From: Caballeronia sp. SBC1
GTDB lineage: Bacteria; Pseudomonadota; Gammaproteobacteria; Burkholderiales; Burkholderiaceae
Direction of reading: 5' to 3'
DNA: 64,000 bases
Assembly (NCBI RefSeq): GCF_011493005.1
Contig: NZ_CP049158.1
Span: forward strand, 1,736,001-1,800,000
The notes beneath the pieces were generated by a model. It ran no database searches. It was not told where the DNA came from and worked only from the letters and a program-made list of their open reading frames with translations. Both the position numbers and the translations under genes were made by a program. Numbering within the stretch: the stretch's first letter is position 1; each line of letters begins with the position of its first letter. Positions 40,389-49,333 of this stretch are shown here, piece by piece.

Positions 40389-41480
40389 TCAAGCAAACTG
40401 CTTTAGTTCTTCCGGCTGCATACGCTCCGGATTGAGCCAGACTTCATCCTTCAATTCCCAATTGCGCGTCGATCGGGACCAACGCTGTGGATTGCGCTGC
40501 CTGGCCTCTGCATAAACGGCTTCACGTTGCGCGAGCACTGCGGCGGCTACGCCGTTGTGGCGCTGCGCCGGCGTGACGAATTTCAGGCCGCTGTGTTTGT
40601 GCTCCTGGTTGTACCAACGCACGAACTTCTGCGTCCAGGCACGGGCCTCATCCACGCTGCCGAACGGCCTGCGTGGATAGTCGGGCCGGTACTTGCAGGT
40701 GCGGAACAGCGACTCTGCGTACGGGTTGTCATTACTCACACGCGGGCGGCTAAACGAGGCCGCAACCCCCAAGTTCTCCAGAGTGGCAAGCATCGTCGCA
40801 CCCTTCATCGGGCTGCCGTTATCCGAGTGCAGCACCAGAGGACGTCCTGCCAGGCCCTCGGCCAGACTGGCACGCCGCATCAGCAACGCGGCCAGTTCCG
40901 CCGATTCGGCTTCATGCACTTCGTGAGCAACAATCTTGCGGCTGAACACGTCCAGCATCATGTACCAGTAGTAGTACTGTCCTTTGACCGCCGCCTGCAG
41001 CCACGTGATGTCCCACGACCAGACCTGATTCGGCGCTGTCGCACAATGACTGGTCACCACCCGGGTCGAAGGCTTGCGCGCACGACCCCGGTGATGCTGC
41101 TGCGAGGCGCTGCGCAGCACGCGGTAAAAGCTCGATTCCGACGCGACATACACGCCGCGATCCGCCAGGCTTGGCACGATCTGGCTGGGCGGCAAGCTGG
41201 CAAACTCCGCACTATTGGCTACCTCAAGAATCTGTTGCCGTTCGGCCTCACTCAGCTGGTTACCCGGCGGCGGCCGTTCGGTCGTGGTACGGCCATCGGC
41301 GTGCACCGCGTCACCGTCACCCACCCAGCGCTGGAACGTGCGCAGGCTCAGGCCCAGCTCGTCGCAAGCCTTCTCCAGCCGGCAGCCTGACTGCGCCGCC
41401 TCGCGTATCAACGATACACATAACAGGCGATCCGGGACGTTGATTAATCGTCCTCTTTGTCTCCCCAGATCGCCTGGGCT
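40389..41480 (-). CDS. IS3-family OrfB transposase (made by -1 frameshift)
   Basis: Frame -1 relative to orfA, open from the slippery A7G site to the stop at 40389. The integrase core has the DDE residues in VWSWDITWLQ, VLHSDNGSPM and DNPYAESLFRT, with the usual FVRWYNQEHKHSGL. It has no useful start codon of its own, so the OrfAB fusion by programmed frameshift is the active product. A single 518-codon frame that starts near 41945 is a read-through of this frame upstream of orfB and not a real gene. Confidence 0.9.
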   Translation of the reverse strand, partial: SPGDLGRQRGRLINVPDRLLCVSLIREAAQSGCRLEKACDELGLSLRTFQRWVGDGDAVHADGRTTTERPPPGNQLSEAERQQILEVANSAEFASLPPSQIVPSLADRGVYVASESSFYRVLRSASQQHHRGRARKPSTRVVTSHCATAPNQVWSWDITWLQAAVKGQYYYWYMMLDVFSRKIVAHEVHEAESAELAALLMRRASLAEGLAGRPLVLHSDNGSPMKGATMLATLENLGVAASFSRPRVSNDNPYAESLFRTCKYRPDYPRRPFGSVDEARAWTQKFVRWYNQEHKHSGLKFVTPAQRHNGVAAAVLAQREAVYAEARQRNPQRWSRSTRNWELKDEVWLNPERMQPEELKQFA

Positions 41481-41941
41481 TTTTTTCTCAGAATCAGCAG
41501 CGCAGCCGCTTCCGCCAGCGCCTTCTCCTTGCGCTGCAATTCCTTCTCGAGCTGCTGGATCCGCTTCTTGTCGTCCTTCGACTGATGGCGCTGCTCGCGT
41601 GCCTGCTCCGTGGCATTCGCATTGGCCGAACGGCAAGCGGCTCGCCAGGCGGATATCTGTTCTGGATAAAGACCCTTTCGACGACAATACTCGGCCAGCT
41701 CCGCTGCATTGAGCGGCGCGGTTTCCAGCACTACTGCAAACTTGTCCTCCGAAGACCATGCTTCGGGATTCTTCCCATCGCCCGGCACGGCCAACCCTTG
41801 TCCTTTCGCCTGTCGGCGCCACGTGTACAACGTCTGTTCGGTAATCCCCGTTTCTCTGGCCAGCGCCGAAACCAGCGCGTTTTCCGGTGGCATCATGCGC
41901 CGCACCAGCGCTTCTTTTCTTTCTGCTGAGTAGGTTTTCAT
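41444..41941 (-). CDS. IS3-family OrfA
   Basis: 165 residues (MKTYSAERKEALVRRMMPPE) with the helix-turn-helix ARETGITEQTLYTWRRQAKG and a leucine-zipper coiled coil (RIQQLEKELQRKEKALAEAA). Near the end AGA AAA AAA GCC gives the A7G slippery site (41480-41486) typical of IS3, where ribosomes slip -1 into orfB. Confidence 0.93.
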   Translation of the reverse strand: MKTYSAERKEALVRRMMPPENALVSALARETGITEQTLYTWRRQAKGQGLAVPGDGKNPEAWSSEDKFAVVLETAPLNAAELAEYCRRKGLYPEQISAWRAACRSANANATEQAREQRHQSKDDKKRIQQLEKELQRKEKALAEAAALLILRKKAQAIWGDKEDD

Positions 41942-42855
41942 TCACCCTGATTTTACCGCCCCCGGACCATGTCTATAAGAATCAGATAACACGACAACTA
42001 TTCTGACGCCGGGGGCTTTCAATCACCCGATCCATCGATGCGTCAATGATGCGAAAAAAAAGATCATCGTCTTTGTAGTCCTTTCGCAGCCGCAGGTACT
42101 CCGACTTGAGAGCTTGCATCACCGAGATGCTTCGATTCTTCCCCGCCCTATCGAACTCCGCATAGATGCCATTCATCCGGGGATGATAAACAGCGTAGTC
42201 CTGGACAACGCTAGCGGCCGTCGCTAAGTTGTTGAAATTGATCTTGTCATCCACGCTGAATCCCGTCGATGGGACACTACTACCGGTTGCAGAAAGGTCT
42301 TCTTGCGCGAGAATTTTAATTATCTCGGCCAAATTACTTTCAACCCTTGCCTGATCCGTATCGCTGCCTAGCTGCTTCTTGATGAACTCAAAGACATCAT
42401 GCTGTTGTGCTGTCGTCAGATGCAACAAATGACTCAGGATAGATGCGAGGTCGTGAATGTCCTGCTTCGGGTAGAACACGAGACTGTGAGGGTTTACATA
42501 CGTCAGTTTTCTAAGGTGTGAAGCATCTTTCGCAATCGAGATAAACTGAAATTTATGACCCTTGTACACAGACAAGTTTTTTCCAAGCGCCGACTCAATC
42601 TTGACTTTGGTAGCGGTCGCAGACACTTGCACGACGAGTTTTTCTCCGCTATCAATCAAATCAATAGCCTCAGCATTCTGGCTCGTTGCATTAGTGTTCA
42701 CTAGAGCATAGCCAAATAAGACGTTGAAAAATTCTATATAAAAATCTTCTGCATGCAGATTAAGATTTAGTAAGTTTAGCTTGCCTAGTGTCTCAATCCG
42801 AACGCACATCCACGTCAACTTCTCTTCGCAGTAGTTGAAATAATCTTTTATTCAT

Positions 42856-43920
42856 TGCGTCATAGCGGTCGTTAGGAGTAGTCGGCAGACAATTCGTCGG
42901 CGTCGCGCTGACTGCCGTAGTGTACTTTATTAAACGATGACTCAGACTTGCGATTTCAAATCAACAGCAGCCGGCGGGATGCCGACAGCACGCCCACGGT
43001 ATGCTGGGCTCCATCGAGTTCTGCGTCTTCTCGACCCAGTATCTTCCTGTACTGTACATTTGTACAGTATTTTGGAGACGCGAGCATGAGCCACTTTCGG
43101 CGCTTCGGAAACGGGAAGCGCCGCAATGAGTGCGGGCATTGGAGCAGATCGGATTTGTCTGTCCGCCTTTAGACGTCAAATCGAAACGCTCTACTGGGTG
43201 CGAAATTTTCCGCGACGGGCGAAGAATGGAGACCACCGATATGCTATTTTGCATACCCCTGTGGATAACCGCGGCCAGCTGAGGCCCATCCTCAGCGGTT
43301 TCCGTTTCGCATCCTGCCCGTCCGCCAAGGGCGATCGTTGTCAATGACGACTGGCTCTTTCGCAGCCGAGACGGGATATCCGCCGATGTCGACCAACTGG
43401 CAGTTCCGGGTCGACTTCGGATCCAAGACTTTCTTGTGCGCAGCCGTTCGCTGGGCCTGGAACCCGTCGAGCGTGAATGTCCGCGTCGGGCTGAGGGACA
43501 GACGTTCGAACCAACCAAGGCGACCGTCGTTTTATGGCCAACTCAATCGATCATGGCACGCCGCCAGCCGCACCTATGCGATTTTGCAAGACGTAGCCTA
43601 TCGAATTCGCGCTCCCAAACGCGTCCTGCAATACAAATCAGTTTATAGCGTGCGATGACCTGAGTAGAAATGTAAGCAGCAATCGGCTACGTTCAACGTG
43701 CGGATGGCGCGACGGCTTTTTACTCTTGCTGCCGTTTTAGAGAACTGCGGTGGCAGGCGTCGGACCGCCCATCCGCCGAATGTCATTCAGCCAAACAGCT
43801 TGCTGACAGCTTCAAATCTTCACTTCATCGAAGGATATTCGTTTCTGACACGGCCCCACCCCACCCGCCCATCAATTTAACTACCATCCCAAAGTGCCCA
43901 TCCCTTAACTCCCCACCCCC
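42856..43920. other. Right flank of the island with decayed coding sequence and LexA box
   Basis: About 1.06 kb. No frame here looks like an intact gene. An unlisted minus-strand frame runs from 43531 to the TGA at 43292 (about 79 residues: LGWFERLSLSPTRTFTLDGF, AQRTAAHKKVLDPKSTRNCQ, SAAKEPVVIDNDRPWRTG) without a start codon, and it reads like part of an old gene. A LexA-type palindrome is at 43050-43069. Confidence 0.4.
43050..43069 (+). promoter_or_regulatory. LexA-type SOS box
   Basis: TACTGTACATTTGTACAGTA: CTGT-N8-ACAG with flanking symmetry, essentially the SOS consensus. It lies 16 bp upstream of an ATG (43086) preceded by GGAG, but that frame ends after about 28 codons. The box has therefore lost its gene or belongs to a very short one. 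Confidence 0.65.
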
Positions 43921-44331
43921 ATGGAATTCGACACCAAAGTAGCCATCATCATCCTCGACGACCTCGCCGTCTGGCAGAAGCTCAACGTAACCGCGTTCCT
44001 CGCGACCGGCATCGCGGGCGCGGCTCCTGACGCAATGGGCGAACCGTACATCGATGCCGCTGGCAGAACCCACGCCCGCCTCCTCGGCCAGCCCATCATG
44101 GTTTACCAGGCCGACCCTTCCGGCCTCCTCCGCGCCTTCCGCCAAGCGATAGAACGAGAACTAACCCGCGCCGTCTACGTCCGCGCGATGTTTTCCACTG
44201 GCCACGATGAAGCCAATCGGGAAGTGTTTCTAAAGGAGCCGGCTGATGCGCCCGATCTGGTCGGACTGGCCGTGAGAGGCCCGAAGAAAGCAGTCGATAA
44301 AGCCATCAAGGGCTTATCGCTGCATGGATGA
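43921..44331 (+). CDS. DUF2000-family protein
   Basis: 136 residues (MEFDTKVAIIILDDLAVWQK) of the DUF2000 family: VTAFLATGIAGAAPDAMGEP, IMVYQADPSGLLRAFRQAIE and a C-terminal VGLAVRGPKKAVDKAIKGLS. The fold is a predicted ferredoxin-like/PTH2-like domain (role unknown). It begins with normal genomic composition, marking the end of the island, and is convergent with hpnG. Confidence 0.85.
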   Translation: MEFDTKVAIIILDDLAVWQKLNVTAFLATGIAGAAPDAMGEPYIDAAGRTHARLLGQPIMVYQADPSGLLRAFRQAIERELTRAVYVRAMFSTGHDEANREVFLKEPADAPDLVGLAVRGPKKAVDKAIKGLSLHG

Positions 44332-44422
44332 TTGAAACAAGATCGAAACGCGGTCGCACGCCGACTTACCGACCGCAACTCCCTACTCAGCCGCGCATCG
44401 GCCAAGGCAAAAACCTAAAACC

Positions 44423-45172
44423 CTAAACCCCCAAAGCCCCCGCCGCGCCCATAGCGTGTCGCGCCTGGACCAACGAAGTCCTTGCCGCCCGCGCATCGCC
44501 AGCAATCTTCAACAGCGCACCCAACTGCGAAGGCTCCTTCAGCAACTCGCGCAATATCGGCAGAATCGTCGTAGTCCCATCGTCCCGCAGCCCGGCCGTT
44601 GCAGCACTCGGCAAACTCCGCCAAGCCGGATCAACAATCGCCCGACAAACTGCAAACGGTAATCCCCGCGCCGTGGCAATCGCCCCGGCAATATGCGATT
44701 CCATATCCACGGCCAACGCCCCGGTAGCCCGATAAAGCGAGCTCTTCTGCTGCTCGCCGGTCAAAGGCGCGCTCACACCGGCCATCGTCCCTCGAACCGC
44801 CCGCGCTTCCAGCGGCGTCCCGGCAAAAGCCGCAAACAGCCGTGCGGACCATTCCGGATCAGTATCAAGCACACCGAACGGCCCCGAAACAGAACTCGCG
44901 ATAATCACTGTCCCCGGCTCCAACTCCGGCGAAAGTCCTCCGGCCGTCCCGAAGCTAATAATCCCGGAACACCCCCGCGCCAACGCTTCGCTGATCGCAC
45001 GTTCAAGCAAATCCGATCGCGCCGCGAACACCGCTTCCACCCCAGGCCCGCGAGCGATACGCGCTTCAAACGCCATCCCCGTCGCGGCAATAACGGGCAA
45101 ACGCACATCGCCAGAACTGAAGCCAGAGCCGCCAGAACCAGAGCCAACACCGGACCCAGACCGCGAACTCAC
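44423..45172 (-). CDS. hpnG: Adenosylhopane nucleosidase HpnG
   Basis: 249 residues from the GTG at 45172, which overlaps the hpnF stop as GTGA. A short Ser/Gly linker (SSRSGSGVGSGSGGSGF) precedes LPVIAATGMAFEARIARGPG. Phosphorylase/nucleosidase features are GIISFGTAGGLSPELEPGTV, ALAVDMESHIAGAIATARGL (substrate ME motif) and CRAIVDPA. HpnG removes adenine from adenosylhopane, the step after HpnH, to give ribosylhopane. It is the last gene of the hpnDEFG operon. Confidence 0.9.
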   Translation of the reverse strand: MSSRSGSGVGSGSGGSGFSSGDVRLPVIAATGMAFEARIARGPGVEAVFAARSDLLERAISEALARGCSGIISFGTAGGLSPELEPGTVIIASSVSGPFGVLDTDPEWSARLFAAFAGTPLEARAVRGTMAGVSAPLTGEQQKSSLYRATGALAVDMESHIAGAIATARGLPFAVCRAIVDPAWRSLPSAATAGLRDDGTTTILPILRELLKEPSQLGALLKIAGDARAARTSLVQARHAMGAAGALGV

Positions 45173-47148
45173 ATGCCCGCCGTCACGCGCGACGTACCGT
45201 CGCGCATCATGTTCCTGTACCGCGCCAACGCCCATAGCGGGAAGAACTTTCTATACCCGTGGTATCGCAGATAAAACACTCTCGGGAATCCAGTCGCGGT
45301 AAATCGCGTCTCGTCCCACAAGCCATGTTCACGCTGCGTGGCATGCAAGTACTGCACGCCCTTCGCCACGGCCGGATGATCGACAAACCCCGCCGCCATC
45401 AACCCGAGCAACGCCCACGATGTCTGCGATGCCGTGCTCGGCGCCGCTTCATATCCGCGATAGTCGAGCTTATAACTCTCCCCGCCCTCACCCCAACCGC
45501 CATCGGCGTTCTGAATGCTGATGAGCCACTGCGCGGCGCGTTGCATGCGGCTATCGGTAAGAGGCAGTCCCGCTGCATTCAACGCGCACAGCGCCGTCCA
45601 CGTCCCATAGATATAGTTCAGCCCCCAACGCCCGTACCAGCTTCCATCGCGTTCCTGACCGCGCAAAATATAGTCGAGCGAGCGTTTCGCCGGCTCACTC
45701 GTCGCCGGCAGCTCACCCAACTGCGCGAGCATCGAAAGACAACGCCCCGACACATCAACAGTAGGCGGATCGAGCAACGCGCCGTGATCGGAGAAAGGAA
45801 TGTTGTTGAGGTAATACTGCGTGTTTTCAGGCTCGAACGCGCCCCACCCGCCGTCGCTGCTCTGCATGCCGACGACCCATTCCCGCCCGCGCGCAATCGC
45901 TTCGCCGTACAACGCGGTACCGTTTTCACGATCGGCGCGTTCCATCGCCATAGCGACCACAGCGGTATCGTCCACATCCGGATAGTGCGGATTCGCAAAT
46001 TGGAACGCCCAGCCGCCAGGCCGGATGTTCGGCCGGCGCGAGATCCAGTCTCCGCGTACATCGAGAATCTGCAGCGGCACGAGCCAGTCCAGACCACGCG
46101 AAACGGCAGCGCGCGCCTTGGGCGTGTCGGCTTCAAGCAACGCGTGCGCGACGAGCGACGTGTCCCATATCGGCGATAAACACGGCTGGCAATAAGCCTC
46201 GCCATCCGGCGCTTCATCGATGATCAAAAGCTTCTCAATCGACTTGCGCGCAATCGCCCGGTTCGGATGATCTTCCGGATAACCGAGCACGTCGTACATC
46301 ATCACGGAGTTGGCCATCGCGGGGAAAATCGCGCCGAGACCATCTTCTCCATTCAGCCGTTCATCGACGAAACTCACGGCCGCTTCTATCGCGCGTTGCC
46401 GCGTATGACGCGGGAACAGCGGATCAGCGGCGCGCAGCACGGCGTCCACGCAGCGGAACAGCACGAACCAGCCCTGATGCTGATGCGGCGCACGCGCGGC
46501 CATGCCGGCGTTCACGGGGGCATCGAAGAACAGTTCATCAATGCGCACGCCCTTCGGATTTCGCGCGCGCGGCCGCTTTGCGTTGAGCACGAGCAGCGGC
46601 ACGATCACGGTCCGCGCCCAGTACGACACCTTCGACAAATGGAACGGAAACCACTCGGGCAAGAGCGTGATTTCCACGGGCATCATGGGCACCGCGCGCC
46701 ACGACACCACGCCGAACAGTGCCAGCAAAATCCGCGTAAACACGTTCGATTTTTCCGCGCCGCCAGCCGCAATAATCGCGCGGCGCGCCCGCTGCATATG
46801 TTCGGCTTCAGGCAAATCGCCGATCATCTTCAGCGCGAAATACGTCTTCACGGTGGCGCTGATGTCCATGGCGCCATCGGTGAACAGCGGCCAGCCGCCG
46901 TCCGCCCGCTGGATCCTGCGCAAGTACCGCGCGATCTTCGCTTCGAGTTCGAGATTCGGCGTCTCGGCAAGGTAATGCACGAGCAGCACGTATTCGGCGG
47001 GAATAGTGGCGTCGGCTTCGAGTTCGTAGAGCCAGTAGCCGTCGGGATGTTGGTCGGCAAGAATGGCATCGGCAGCGCGCGCCACCGACGCTTCCAGCGC
47101 CGCCGCCGTCACCGGCTGGAGGCCGGGCGGCTGGACAGTTTCGTTCAT
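45169..47148 (-). CDS. shc: Squalene-hopene cyclase (Shc/HpnF)
   Basis: 659 residues. The catalytic DxDD motif is DVDDTA at residues 391-394. Several QW repeats are seen (IQRADGGWPLF, MQSSDGGWGAFE, GQERDGSWYGRWG, IQNADGGWGE). It converts squalene to hopene/hopanol at the membrane. Start and stop overlap neighbours (1 bp with hpnE, GTGA with hpnG), so the operon is tightly coupled. The C-terminal LRYHGYRKFFPLWALARYRN is normal. Confidence 0.97.
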   Translation of the reverse strand: MNETVQPPGLQPVTAAALEASVARAADAILADQHPDGYWLYELEADATIPAEYVLLVHYLAETPNLELEAKIARYLRRIQRADGGWPLFTDGAMDISATVKTYFALKMIGDLPEAEHMQRARRAIIAAGGAEKSNVFTRILLALFGVVSWRAVPMMPVEITLLPEWFPFHLSKVSYWARTVIVPLLVLNAKRPRARNPKGVRIDELFFDAPVNAGMAARAPHQHQGWFVLFRCVDAVLRAADPLFPRHTRQRAIEAAVSFVDERLNGEDGLGAIFPAMANSVMMYDVLGYPEDHPNRAIARKSIEKLLIIDEAPDGEAYCQPCLSPIWDTSLVAHALLEADTPKARAAVSRGLDWLVPLQILDVRGDWISRRPNIRPGGWAFQFANPHYPDVDDTAVVAMAMERADRENGTALYGEAIARGREWVVGMQSSDGGWGAFEPENTQYYLNNIPFSDHGALLDPPTVDVSGRCLSMLAQLGELPATSEPAKRSLDYILRGQERDGSWYGRWGLNYIYGTWTALCALNAAGLPLTDSRMQRAAQWLISIQNADGGWGEGGESYKLDYRGYEAAPSTASQTSWALLGLMAAGFVDHPAVAKGVQYLHATQREHGLWDETRFTATGFPRVFYLRYHGYRKFFPLWALARYRNMMRDGTSRVTAGM

Positions 47149-48431
47149 CAGCGTTGCACCGAGAAATCAATAGAGGGATTCATAAGCAGGTCCGCAGCCT
47201 TCTGGCCGGAGCGGATCGAGCCTTCTATGGTGGCGGGCAGCCCGTTGGCCGTCCAGTCGCCGGCCAGCATCAGATTGGACCAGCGCGTGCGCGTGCCCGG
47301 CCGGAGGTTTTCCTGGCTCGGCACGGCCGCAAAGGTCGCACGCTTTTCCGTGACAATTTGCCACGTCGGCATGCGCTCAACCGGCAAGCGCGCCGCCTTC
47401 GCGACCTCTTGCCAGATGCCGTGGGCAAGCGCCTCGCGCGGGGTATCGAGGAGATGATCCGCGCCGCTAATGGTCACCGAAAGACGTCCATCGAACGCGA
47501 ACAGCCATTCGGCGGTGCCGTTCAGCAAACCAGTCATTGGCTCGAAGGCTAGCGGCGGATCAATAGCAAAATGCGCATTGACGATGGCGCGGAATTCGTT
47601 CGGCGCGGTTAAGCCCGGCACGAGTTGCTGTGCCACGTTCGGCGGCACGCCAAGTACCACGCCGTCGTGAATACCGATGTCCACGCGGCCATCATCGAAA
47701 TCAAGCGATGTGACACGCGTCTTCGAATCCGTGCCGGAGAACCCGATCTCACGCACCCGCGACCCGAGCTTGATCTCCGCGCCGCCATATTGCAGCAGAC
47801 GCAACGCGGGATCGACGAACGCATGGCCCAGCCCGTTGCGCGCGACCAGCGGCCGGCACGCCTGACCGCCCAGCAGCAGCGATTCCTTCAGCACGTTGCC
47901 GGCGAGCACCGCGCTACCTTCACGCGGATCCACATTCAGCACGGCCAGGAACAGCGGGCTGATCAGCGCGTCCCACAAGCGCCCGTTCGTGCGCATGGTT
48001 TGCTGCATCGTGCGGCCGGGTTTGGCGAACAGCAGCGGCAGCAACGACAAATAATCCGAGGGCATGGTGCCCGGAACACGCGCGGCGGAATCGAAGATCC
48101 AGCCCGGCATGCGGCCCGGCGAAAGCTTCACGGTCCAGCGCGCGCCGCTGCGCAAATCCATGAACGGAAACTCGGGCTGGGTCGGGCCAACGAGTTCGTC
48201 GACCGCGCCAATCGCCTTGGCATAGCTCAGCGTGGCGTGGTTGCCCGACAGCACCAGATGGTTGCCGTTATCGATGGTGGCGTTGAGTTTGATATCGAAG
48301 TAAGAACGGCAGCGGCCGCCCGCGTGCGGCGCGGCTTCGTGCAGCATCACGCGCGCTCCACGGCGCTGCAACTGGACTGCGGCGGCGAGTCCCGATAACC
48401 CGGCGCCAATCACATGAACGAGACGCGACAT
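47148..48431 (-). CDS. hpnE: Squalene-associated FAD-dependent desaturase HpnE
   Basis: 427 residues from the ATG at 48431 (MSRLVHVIGAGLSGLAAAVQ). The FAD dinucleotide motif GAGLSGLAAAVQLQRRG is at the N-terminus, and the C-terminal FAD signature is LMLAGDWTANGLPATIEGSI. HpnE reduces hydroxysqualene to squalene. The start overlaps the hpnD stop (TGATG) and its stop overlaps shc, so expression is coupled. Confidence 0.95.
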   Translation of the reverse strand: MSRLVHVIGAGLSGLAAAVQLQRRGARVMLHEAAPHAGGRCRSYFDIKLNATIDNGNHLVLSGNHATLSYAKAIGAVDELVGPTQPEFPFMDLRSGARWTVKLSPGRMPGWIFDSAARVPGTMPSDYLSLLPLLFAKPGRTMQQTMRTNGRLWDALISPLFLAVLNVDPREGSAVLAGNVLKESLLLGGQACRPLVARNGLGHAFVDPALRLLQYGGAEIKLGSRVREIGFSGTDSKTRVTSLDFDDGRVDIGIHDGVVLGVPPNVAQQLVPGLTAPNEFRAIVNAHFAIDPPLAFEPMTGLLNGTAEWLFAFDGRLSVTISGADHLLDTPREALAHGIWQEVAKAARLPVERMPTWQIVTEKRATFAAVPSQENLRPGTRTRWSNLMLAGDWTANGLPATIEGSIRSGQKAADLLMNPSIDFSVQR

Positions 48432-49333
48432 CAGAAAATATGTCGCGCGACGATCCACAACAGCCGCGAACGCGGCGTGCGGATGTGGTTGCGCGGGAGA
48501 TCGAAGCCGCGCTTCAAGTTCGCTTCAAGCACACACCGATACGCACCCGACATGATGCGCGGCGCCCGCACCTGAGCACGCGGCGCGGTCGCCATGATCG
48601 CGTCGGATTGCGCATAGTGGGTCCGCGCGCGATCGGCAAGCGTCAGGCAGACGCGCGGCAAGCGGGCATCGTTGACTATGGACGCGATGTCGGTCGTGGA
48701 AATACCTTCGCGGGACAGCAGTTCTCGTGGCAGATAAACGCGTCCAATGCCGGCATCTTCATCGATGTCGCGAAGAATGTTCGTGAGTTGCAGCGCACGG
48801 CCGAGGTGGTGCGCAAGACGCCGTCCGGCATCTTCGTGCATCCCGAATATCCTCACCGATAACCGTCCGACCGCGCTCGCCACGCGGTCGCAATACAGGT
48901 CGAGCGTGGCTTCGTCGGGCGCGACGATGTCTTCGGCGGCGTCCATGGCCATGCCGTCGATCACGGCAATGAAGTCATCGCGCGAAAGATGAAAGGCGTG
49001 GATATGTTGCGTCAACGCAGCCAGCGACCTGCGCGGCTTGCCGGCGTAGCAATCGTCTATGTCCGCGCGCCATTGTTCGAGCGCCGCGGCGCGTTCGCCG
49101 CGCGGCAGCGTGCCGTCGGCAATGTCGTCAACCGCGCGACAGAACGCGTAGACCTGATACATGGCGTCGCGCTGCGCAGCCGGCAGGATGCGCATGGCGA
49201 GATAGAACGAACTACCCGACGTTACCTTGGCAACGTCGGGAGCAGGATCGTCGGCGATAAGATTGGAAACGGCCAAGACGGACTCCGCTGTGGCGCCCCC
49301 AAGGGCAGCAGTGTTAGATCGGGCGCCGGGCAT
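48431..49333 (-). CDS. hpnD: Presqualene diphosphate synthase HpnD
   Basis: 300 residues. The aspartate-rich motif is FCRAVDDIADG (about residue 65) and the second is LTNILRDIDEDAGIGRVYLP. HpnD condenses two farnesyl diphosphates to presqualene diphosphate, the first step of the HpnCDE route to squalene. It is the first gene of the operon hpnDEFG; hpnC lies elsewhere in the window (3.8-4.7 kb). Confidence 0.94.
   Translation of the reverse strand: MPGARSNTAALGGATAESVLAVSNLIADDPAPDVAKVTSGSSFYLAMRILPAAQRDAMYQVYAFCRAVDDIADGTLPRGERAAALEQWRADIDDCYAGKPRRSLAALTQHIHAFHLSRDDFIAVIDGMAMDAAEDIVAPDEATLDLYCDRVASAVGRLSVRIFGMHEDAGRRLAHHLGRALQLTNILRDIDEDAGIGRVYLPRELLSREGISTTDIASIVNDARLPRVCLTLADRARTHYAQSDAIMATAPRAQVRAPRIMSGAYRCVLEANLKRGFDLPRNHIRTPRSRLLWIVARHIF

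Larger units (their letters stand above)
40359..42014 (-). mobile_element. IS3-family insertion sequence, 1,656 bp
   Basis: Imperfect terminal inverted repeats share GTCAnnnTAGTTGTCG (left 40366-40381, right mirror 41992-42007). The element is bounded by the 6-bp direct repeat GCTTTC (40353-40358 and 42015-42020; GAAAGC on the coding strand). The ends could shift by a base because of the repeat. It encodes orfA and orfB linked by a frameshift. Removing the element and one repeat restores the effector reading frame exactly. Confidence 0.88.
40230..42855 (-). pseudogene. SMEK-like ABC-3C effector gene, split by IS3 element
   Basis: The 5' part (to 42015) carries the SMEK-type domain: LNLHAEDFYIEFFNVLFGYA, AIDLIDSGEKLVVQVSATAT and KGHKFQFISIAKDAS. 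The linker and start of the ABC-3C C-terminal domain follow (DKINFNNLATAASVVQDYAV). The 3' part (40352-40230) continues KNYLEMPKEELELCVSLIVV and DAFVRCKIFEHPS. Joining at the 6-bp target repeat gives VIES|KNYLEMP in frame. The ATG at 42855 (ATGAATAAAAGA) is two bases out of frame with the rest, while homologues start about MNKRDYFNYxEEKL, so the start has probably lost 2 nt. TTG at 42818 could allow shortened translation. Intact length would be about 320 residues. Confidence 0.8.

Noticed and set aside
40389..41945. 518-codon single frame covering the whole IS3 body
   Set aside because: The true protein is orfA in another frame joined to orfB by a -1 slip at A7G; the upstream half of this frame is not protein-like.
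45259..47457. Two long plus-strand frames over shc and hpnE
   Set aside because: They are antisense shadows of the hopanoid genes.
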